This document shows, piece by piece, positions 32,507 to 39,010 of a stretch of 39,010 nucleotides of DNA (positions are counted from its first letter, which is position 1; every line of letters starts with the position of its first letter). Under the pieces are notes generated by a model that made no database searches, was not told the DNA's origin, and saw nothing but the letters and a program-made list of their open reading frames with translations. The translations under genes were made by a program, and so were the position numbers. The stretch comes from Discostella pseudostelligera (Eukaryota; Bacillariophyta; Thalassiosirophyceae; Thalassiosirales; Thalassiosiraceae): contig JALLBK010000412.1 of NCBI GenBank assembly GCA_036940085.1, forward strand, positions 1 through 39,010, written 5' to 3'.

Positions 32507-32853
32507 TTCAAATACAATAATTTCATTGTTGGAAAGTGTTTGATAGAGAGACGACGACGACGACGACGGAAATAATGAATAGCAGTACGCAAAAATTCCA
32601 TTGGGAGTGTGAGAAGCCCGTCCTATCGGGGTTTCGTATGAAATATATTTCATGATGGTAAATGAAATGAGATCAGTTACAATAACCTATTAATGTCATG
32701 TTGTTGTCCAATCTGTGTTTGTCAATTTGCGTTGATTCTTCTTTCAATTCTTCAATGAGCATATTGATCGTTTCCGTGGGAGACGATGATTATGCGAATA
32801 TTGAGCGCGTGGGAGGCGGAGGTGGAGGCACCATCATTCTCATACCACCCAAC
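32507..32853. other. Convergent intergenic region with an ACG microsatellite
   Basis: This stretch lies between two convergent stop codons and must contain both 3' ends. A short (ACG)n run sits at about 32551-32568. AT-rich sequence around 32640-32700 (AAATATATTTCATGATGGTAAATG) may hold polyadenylation signals. No gene is seen. Confidence 0.4.
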
Positions 32854-35800
32854 TTACTTCCCGGTTTCAGTGGAGGATGAGAAAGAAGCTCTGGCTTTCA
32901 GTGCGGCAAGATTCTTCGCACCGTAACCTCTGCTTTGTGGGGTAGTGGGGCTATTGTTCGAGATTGGTGGAGTAGTGATATCCTCCTCCTTCACCTTCCC
33001 CTCTACGATTGTTGCACCCTCTTCATTCTCGCCTCGTGATACCATTGCAGCCAAGTTCGTCGATCCTCTCCTGGAAGCGGGGTTATTCGTTGGTGTTGTC
33101 GTTGGCGACGATAGCTGAGGCGTCTCCATTACGTTGGTAATTAGCTGAGGTGATGGCTCTTCTGATTTCAGTCTGGGTTCTCGATTCGGTCTCAATATTG
33201 GTAGCGGTAGTTGCCGTGATTGCATTACTTGATTTTCAATACTCAGATGATTCGAATGATTCATCATCAACGGAACAGAGTGATTTGGTAGTTGTATGCG
33301 TTGAAATGGCATTGCGGGGTACATCGGTGGACCTTGCGCAAATGTAGGCGGAACTGAAGGCTGTGGTTTATTCAGATGAGGAAGTAGCGGTGTTGGAAAC
33401 TGCTGCGCTGTGGTGGGCGGTGGTACTGATACCGTTGCGTTGGGCGGGGGTACTACTATCATCTGTGCATCATGCTTTGCCGCATCTGGTTGTGCGATAT
33501 TGTTAGGGCTGGCGTTCGTATGGACGGGAGTTGCTCGAGCCGAGGAGTCGGTAGTTGTTGATGTTGACGATTTGGCTTCAAATTCAGGTGAGGACTTGTA
33601 TCTTCTGCTCGCCGATCTTTGGATAGATGCATTTATGAGACATTTCACCTTTTCAAGACCATCAAGGGACGACGTTCCACGACGGTCGTCTAATGTGGAA
33701 GCGGTATACATTGACGTTAATCTGGACGCAGCTGATAGTCTCTCTGCCAAAATGTTCGACAAGCTAGTAGAATTGATGACTCTCTTTCCTTTGTTTTCTG
33801 CTCCACCTTCGTTAGAGTCCCTACCTTTGATTCGTCCCTCTCCATCCAGCGAATCACATTTAGCCCATGATTGGTGTTGACATGCCAAGCTGGTGTGAAA
33901 ATGATTAGGGAGCTGCGGAGAATGGTCGCTTCCAAAGTCTTTGTCGTTTGCAATAATCTTTTTGAGTAATGACAAAGAATATTCCCGAACAGCAACAATT
34001 ATCATCCATACAGCATTGTCAGAGGCCTTTACCCCAAAGTGTGTTGTAAGTCTGCGCACTAAAGGATCGATATCTAGTGCGCCGGGGAGTCGACATGACG
34101 GAAATATATTTTCCTCCCCTAGGTCGCCATGGCGAATGCTTCCGACGAGTTCAGGGTCAATAGAACTACTACAGTCTGTTTTGGAAAGTGTGACTTCACC
34201 CCCGCATGCAGTCCATGTACCTAGATGAAAGTTTGGATGATGAGGATCTAAACGCAGGATGAAATCATGAGATATAGATTGTCAATTTACCTGAGTAGGG
34301 GCCAAAGTTAGCATTCCAGTGAGGTAGTACTGATGATTGGTCGTTGCAATCCATTTCTATATCATCAACTTTGGCACGTAATGACTGAGTTATTTTGGGT
34401 TTCCACTGACGGGGCGCATGGTTTGAGTAGTGTGCTGGCACATAAGTCTGCATTGCCTCTGCCATAATGGCTAATCATAGAAAGCAAGGGGCAACATGGG
34501 TGAGATTGATGCACGACAATTTAAGTTGATATCGTAGGGAGCAAAGCGAACTTACAAAGAAGAAGCTTGTTGTGAAGGAGTTTCATCTTTCTCGTCTTCA
34601 AAAAGCCATTGAGGATGGGTTCGATACCGGTGCGGGATCTCAAGTCAGGCCCACCTCTTTTCATAGATCCGTGTGGATCCGATGATAGATATTTGCCAAG
34701 AGTGTCCCAGTAGTTTGCAAACACACGCGCTGCATCATTTCCGAAACAATGGGCTTTTGATGCTTCTAGAAAGAGAGCCATTTTCAACTGGCTCACACTA
34801 GGAGCCTTACGAACTCGCAATCCATCAGTATTATTTTGCGTCGGTATCGGGACGATGTCGTCAATGATTTCTTCCATGGGGTTATCGTCCTCAGCTCTGC
34901 CATGTCCTCCAAAGTCGTCAATTTCAAGGGGGTTGTCCCTAGACGTTCCATCATCAGTACAGTCGTTTTGGGTAATATCATGCTCTACTTTGTCATCAAG
35001 CTGCAATTCCGATTGTTGCGGTGTATTTTGGCATGTCTCGTTTGATCCACATATCTTGCTATTTGAATGAGAAAAATCCGCTCGTGCTATTGTAGGTTCG
35101 TGTATTTCACCCGCATTCTCACTGTGTCCCTCGACATTATAAGTATTCGTCAACAAGGCCGTTGTGATGTCAGCTTGCATTGATGACCTAAATGAAGATT
35201 GGTTGTCACCCCCTACATTTTCAACATGAAAGTTTCCTTTATTCACCAATGAATCCGACCCTTTCAATGGTCTAGGCACTCCTTCGTCAGTTGGCTCTCC
35301 CTTGTTACTTGCTGATGAACTGGGATGTAAAATACTACACTCCTCCATTGCAGTCATTGCAGTTTTAGAGTCAGGGCATTTTTGTGTCGGTCCATTTTCG
35401 ATGTTACTGTCACAAAGTTGGGAGGCGTCGTGCTGAGGTAGTGATCTTCCCATGTCTTCATCACCGATGTCGAGTTCTCTGGTTGTGGCTGAATCATCTT
35501 TGGCCCCCAAGCACCCATATAAGCTGGAAGATAAGCTGGAGGGCTCACTATCTATTATCATTGCATCGTCAATTATTGACTCAGATGTGCATTCGTCTGA
35601 TAAGGGAAGCTTCGATCGTTTGCTACCGCCAGATGGATCAGCCTCCGAACGCATTCGTTTTCTACTCCAATCGAGTTCCTCCGGAGGTGCCTGTTTTTCT
35701 GCCCTTCTAAAGAAGGAAGATACCTTTTCCAGTGTTGATTTGTCTTTTAGTTTGGAATTTATGTTGGGTTGTTTATCGGAGTTGTCTGATGGGTCAGATG

Positions 35801-36083
35801 ACCGCAGTCGGTGAGGATCGGCATCTAACTTCTTCCCCCGCCGCTTGCTGGATTCTCTACTATCGGCTGACGGTAACGACAGATGACCAGATGCCGATTC
35901 TATCGGCTTGCCTATCTCCCCCACACTTGTTAATGAGGTTTGCCCATCGTCACCGCATTGTGTACTCCCTGACTCTTGGTCTTCCTCCCCGGTTCCGTCT
36001 TGGTCGGAGTGCGCTTCATTCGATGCTGATGTTGGTCTTGAGTTGCGTGCCGCTATCCTCGTTGATCGTTTAGAACCGACCAT
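32854..36083 (-). CDS. TADA1/Hfi1-like SAGA coactivator subunit
   Basis: Three exons, 36083-34556, 34470-34291 and 34220-32854, are joined by introns of 85 and 70 bp with matching phases, giving 1,024 residues. SAGA is the histone-acetylating and deubiquitinating coactivator complex; Hfi1/Ada1 (TADA1) is a core subunit with a histone-fold region. The first 420 residues are polar and low-complexity with basic patches (KRSTRIAARNSR, KRRGKK). Residues 428-515 fit the SAGA-Tad1 domain: VSQLKMALFLEASKA, FANYWDTLGKYLSSD, and LLHNKLLLSIMAEAM, which is created by the first splice. A second conserved block near 600-650 (RLPGALDIDPLVRRLTTHFGVKASDNA...LSLLKKIIAND) matches the plant-type histone-fold end. 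The rest is Pro/Asn-rich with two RG-x-x-NLAAM/L-like motifs at the C terminus. An upstream acidic ORF (36292-36160) could be an extra 5' exon via donor ATT|GTATGT, but this is unsupported. Orthology rests on short motifs, so treat the name as probable. Confidence 0.68.
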
Positions 36084-36388
36084 CGCAAATATGATCAGTC
36101 AATGATCAGGCGGTTGTCATTGATTTGAATGAATAATTGGGGTTTACAATACATACAATCATATGGTTTTGGTGCATTATTATTGCAACTGCTGCCGCTA
36201 CGGCCGGCGTCGGCGGAGGCGGATGTGCACCTGATCTTGCTTGGCTTGGGTGATGCACCTTCATCGCTCTCCCCTCCAATCTCACTCTCCAATCAAAATT
36301 GTGGGCGGGATGGTGATAATTTAGCGATACGCAGACCATCTTGGCGACCGTCAAAATACCTCCATCTGCTACTTTCGCCGCATTTCTC

Positions 36389-36443
36389 TTCCCGCCATCT
36401 TCGCCATAAATTCGCCAACTTTTCTTCCTGCCATTTTCGCCAC
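36389..36443. promoter_or_regulatory. Paired TTCCCGCCATTTTCGCCA elements upstream of the TADA1-like gene
   Basis: TTCCCGCCATCTTCGCCA at 36389-36406 and TTCCTGCCATTTTCGCCAC at 36425-36443 are separated by ATTCGCCAACTTT, with TATCGCCAA after the second. They lie about 310-360 bp upstream of the minus-strand start at 36083. The pair closely resembles the arrangement at 13915-13984. Confidence 0.55.
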
Positions 36444-36480
36444 AAGTATCGCCAATCGTCACACGTTCGTCGCATCTCTA

Positions 36481-36497
36481 GAGAGAGAGAGAGAGAG
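36481..36497. repeat. (GA)n microsatellite
   Basis: A perfect GAGAGAGAGAGAGAGAG run immediately follows the last promoter element and marks the boundary to the gene-poor right end of the window. Confidence 0.8.
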
Positions 36498-36567
36498 TAT
36501 GGCACCTATTACCACCACATACCACCATGCATCCCTGGCTCCATTCATGGTGTCTTGTTAAATAATA

Positions 36568-37540
36568 GCAGAACTTTGGCGTTGACATCATCTGATTCTC
36601 CTCATGATGCTTTTTGCTTTCTTCTTCTTGTAATTGTTTCCTCAGCAGTCCTCCTCAGCAGCAGCAGCATGATCTTCTCAAGCAGCATCATTTGGTGCAT
36701 CCAACGACACATGATGATCATGATCATTCAATCTAAGTCTCAGCATTCTTGTCATTGTTGTCCATCATCCATTCATCCACATTCTTATTTCTTATCATAA
36801 AAGATGCATTGGCTGACTACTACTACCCACTGAGATGTAGTGTCGTTGTTATCAGCACACTCTCTATGAATAACCACTGAGGAGTGGCCACTCATTAATA
36901 ACAACCACAGGTATCATCCTCATAGAAATGTCATGATAGGATTGGGCATCATGCTCTGTCATCAGCATCAGCCGCATCAGCATCAGTAGCAGGACTGGAG
37001 GATGATCAGAAGCAAGAAGAATCATCCTCGTCACACAGGATGATGAGGACAAAAGGATCCTCTCATAATCAGCATCCTCAGGATGAAGAGGAATCATGAG
37101 GAGGGAGGAGGAGCAACTAATGATGAATTATGCTGTTTTTCCTTGGACCCTTCTTGGCTGACCCTGCACCATGCCACTGGCCTTGTTCTTGTTGCATGAT
37201 TGGCGGCATGACCTCTCTTCAGTATCATCCTTCTTTGTCAGAAAAAAAATGATCATTTTTGTATACAAGAGGCAGGAGCCATCTACCACAGCCACAAGCA
37301 GCAAGCAGCCCTTGGCCCTCTAAAACAATCAACACCCAACACATCAACATTATCCTTGTTAGCATCATCAATCATTGCAGAACTTGAAACTTGGTGTTGA
37401 CAACCAGCCCATCTGAATCCTGAATCTGAGCATTCTCCTCATGATGCTTTGTTGCACTTTCTTCTTTTTGCATCTTGCATCCTCTTCACTCTTAGCACTT
37501 GTTGGCAGTCAGCAGCAGCAGTGCTCATCATGATGATGCT
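36568..37540. repeat. Degenerate direct repeat pair in gene-free DNA
   Basis: Sequence around 36568-36680 recurs at about 37377-37540 in the same order with indels: GCAGAACTT, TTGG-GTTGACA, CATCTGA, ATTCTCCTCATGATGCTTT, TTTCTTCTT-TTG, CAGTC, AGCAGCAGCAG. The copies are about 810 bp apart. The DNA between them is rich in CAT/ATG words, for example CATCAGCATCAGCCGCATCAG near 36964 and the palindrome CATCCTCAGGATG near 37072. No gene, terminal inverted repeat or reverse transcriptase motif is seen in 36500-37680. It may be a decayed element or an old local duplication. Confidence 0.5.
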
Positions 37541-37689
37541 CCTGAACTGGCATATCATTATATGCAGTATGTCACTGGCTGTCCTGACATCTGGACAACA
37601 AGTAACAAGGAGAGGCATTTACCTTAGAGGAGAAGTTGTTGCTGCAGGTGAGTGCATGTGAAGTGAAGATGGAGGTATGGGCATCATTC

Positions 37690-38935
37690 AGGTTCAGGAT
37701 CATCACTCAAGATGAGTATCATCACTCAGGGGCATCACAAATGAACAATATTAGCATTGGGAACATCAGGATCATCAGCAGTATTCAGAGCATCACTCAG
37801 CAGGGGCAACACCACCACTTAGGAGCATCACTCCTCAAGGGCAACACTCATGAGCACTCATCCTCATCAGGAGCATCACTCAGGGTGAAGAATCAATCAG
37901 GAGCATCAATCAGGAGCGTCAATCAGGATCAGGCCCCAGCATCACACAGGAGCATCACTCAAGAGCATCCTCACTCAGGAGCATCAGCACTCAGGAGCAT
38001 CACTCCTCCAGGAGCACCACTCAGGAGTATTTTATCCAGTATCATCAGCACTCATCACTCTGGACTATCACTCATCGAGAGCATCACTGAGGAATCATTC
38101 AGCAGGAGCATCACTCAGGGGTATCACCATTATCAATTTCAATTGTCACTCAGGCGCATCTCTTAGTATCAGGAGCATCACTCCTTAGTAGGAGGGGGTA
38201 GGAGCATAACTCAGGAGCATCATCAGGTGCATTAGGAGCATCACTCAGGAGTATCATTCAGGGACAATGCCACACCATCACTCAGCAGTCAGCAGGAGCA
38301 TAGGTATCTTCACTATGGTGCAAGAATACTCAGGACAACCATCACTAAGGAGCACCAGGAGCACCACTTGTAGGAGCGACACAGTGGGAGTATCCTCTAT
38401 CCTCCTCAGCCTCCTCAGGAGCATCACTCACACTCAGGAGCATCACTCCTCAGGCAGCAGGAGCCAGGAGCATTGCTCAAGCATAATGATTCAGGAGCAT
38501 TCTTAGGAGCATGACTCAGGAGCATATTTAGGGGCATCACTCAGGGACAACACCACTGGGGAGCATCACTCAGCAGGGGTTTTAAGTACATGATATGGGC
38601 CCATAGGGCGTTAGGCATAGGATGTGACTACAATTGTACACCATCATCACTCAACAGGAGAGTACTACTAGTTATCTTCATGAACATCACTATGGTGGTG
38701 CAAGAATACTCAGGAACATTACTCAGGAACATTACTTGGGAGCATCAATCAGGAGAACATCACGCCTCCTCCAGGACCAGGACAGGCATCCTCCAGCAGG
38801 AGCATCCTCCAGGAGCATCATCCACCAGGAGCATCACTCAAGAGCAAAGAGTATCAGCACTTGTAAGAAGCATCACTCAGGAGCATTTTAGCCAGGAGCA
38901 TCATTACTCAGGAGGAGCATGTCTTGAGCTGGAGG
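37690..38935. repeat. Degenerate 13-bp minisatellite (AGGAGCATCACTC)n
   Basis: About 1.25 kb is built from variants of AGGAGCATCACTC. Exact or near-exact units occur near 37822, 37879, 37947, 37991, 38105, 38171, 38237, 38416, 38437, 38556, 38827 and 38880, with decayed copies (GGGGCATCAC, AGGAACATTACT, AGGAGCACCACT) between them. Because 13 is one more than a multiple of three, the array reads through all three plus-strand frames with the same peptide period, GASLRSITQEHHS, which creates long but spurious ORFs (for example 37636-38166, 38590-38964). The array is not homogenised and runs close to the end of the window. Confidence 0.85.
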
Positions 38936-39010
38936 CTGAGGACCTGAGTGAAAGGCACAACTGAATGAATTGAAAGGAGATGTGCAATTTGTGTTCAGGT
39001 GAAAATTATG

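Noticed and set aside
36095..36462. Upstream acidic ORFs as a real first exon of the TADA1-like gene
   Set aside because: Only one donor/acceptor combination fits the phase, and it would discard the good ATG at 36083. Not enough support to annotate.
37636..38166. 176-codon plus ORF and others at 38267-38506 and 38590-38964
   Set aside because: They are translations of the 13-bp minisatellite, which is open in all three frames. They show peptide period but no independent coding signal.
37690..38935. Possible CRISPR-like array
   Set aside because: Units are 13 bp, directly abutting or irregularly spaced, and there are no unique spacers of constant length. The genome is eukaryotic.

Overview
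The window looks like nuclear DNA of a diatom, probably a centric (Thalassiosira-like) species. Genes are interrupted by short GT-AG introns of about 70-165 bp. Two predicted proteins begin with a signal peptide whose cleavage site is followed by Phe, the ASAFAP-type plastid-targeting signature of diatoms. THIC is nuclear and plastid-targeted, with a TPP riboswitch in its 3' region. Low-complexity Ser/Gln/Ala/Gly/Asp tracts are abundant. All introns and joins below were inferred by eye from splice sites, reading phase and family similarity; no transcript evidence was available.

Layout. 0.2-2.6 kb: a gene with three copies of an HTH-like repeat, split by an in-frame TGA. 3.1-3.8 kb: a small single-pass membrane protein with a very acidic tail. 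4.8-7.7 kb: a tandem pair of PLAC8-family genes that form a patchwork of near-identical and diverged blocks; the first copy carries an in-frame TGA. 7.8-10.4 kb (-): a SAC3/GANP-family protein, with an assembly join (one N between two identical 41-bp copies) inside its coding sequence and a G-box array upstream. 10.8-12.3 kb (-): a membrane-anchored ATP-grasp protein. 12.7-13.7 kb (-): a Gly/Met/Tyr-rich protein with a plastid presequence. 14.3-15.2 kb: a GDP-mannose-hydrolase-like Nudix protein. 15.4-17.0 kb (-): a nucleotide-sugar transporter. 17.6-19.6 kb: THIC, followed by a clear TPP aptamer. 20.2-31.3 kb (-): one giant ubiquitin-specific protease of about 3,500 residues, assembled from what look like three separate ORFs. 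31.4-32.5 kb: an unknown single-pass membrane protein. 32.9-36.1 kb (-): a TADA1/Hfi1-like SAGA subunit in three exons. 36.5-39.0 kb: gene-poor repetitive DNA, including about 1.3 kb of a degenerate 13-bp minisatellite.

The strongest regulatory signals are the TPP riboswitch and a recurrent promoter element close to TTCCCGCCATTTTCGCCAC. The element recurs, often in pairs, in seven gene-start regions (four of them between divergent or back-to-back genes) and I did not notice it inside any gene. Its left half fits the E2F/DP consensus and its middle resembles a YY1-type CGCCATNTT site. The SAC3 gene has palindromic CACGTG boxes at 26-33 bp spacing instead. The genes are unrelated housekeeping functions (vitamin biosynthesis, nucleotide-sugar handling, ubiquitin, chromatin and mRNA export) and do not form one pathway. 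I found no CRISPR array, phage or intact transposon. The unusual material is regulatory, structural or evolutionary rather than a new gene cluster.
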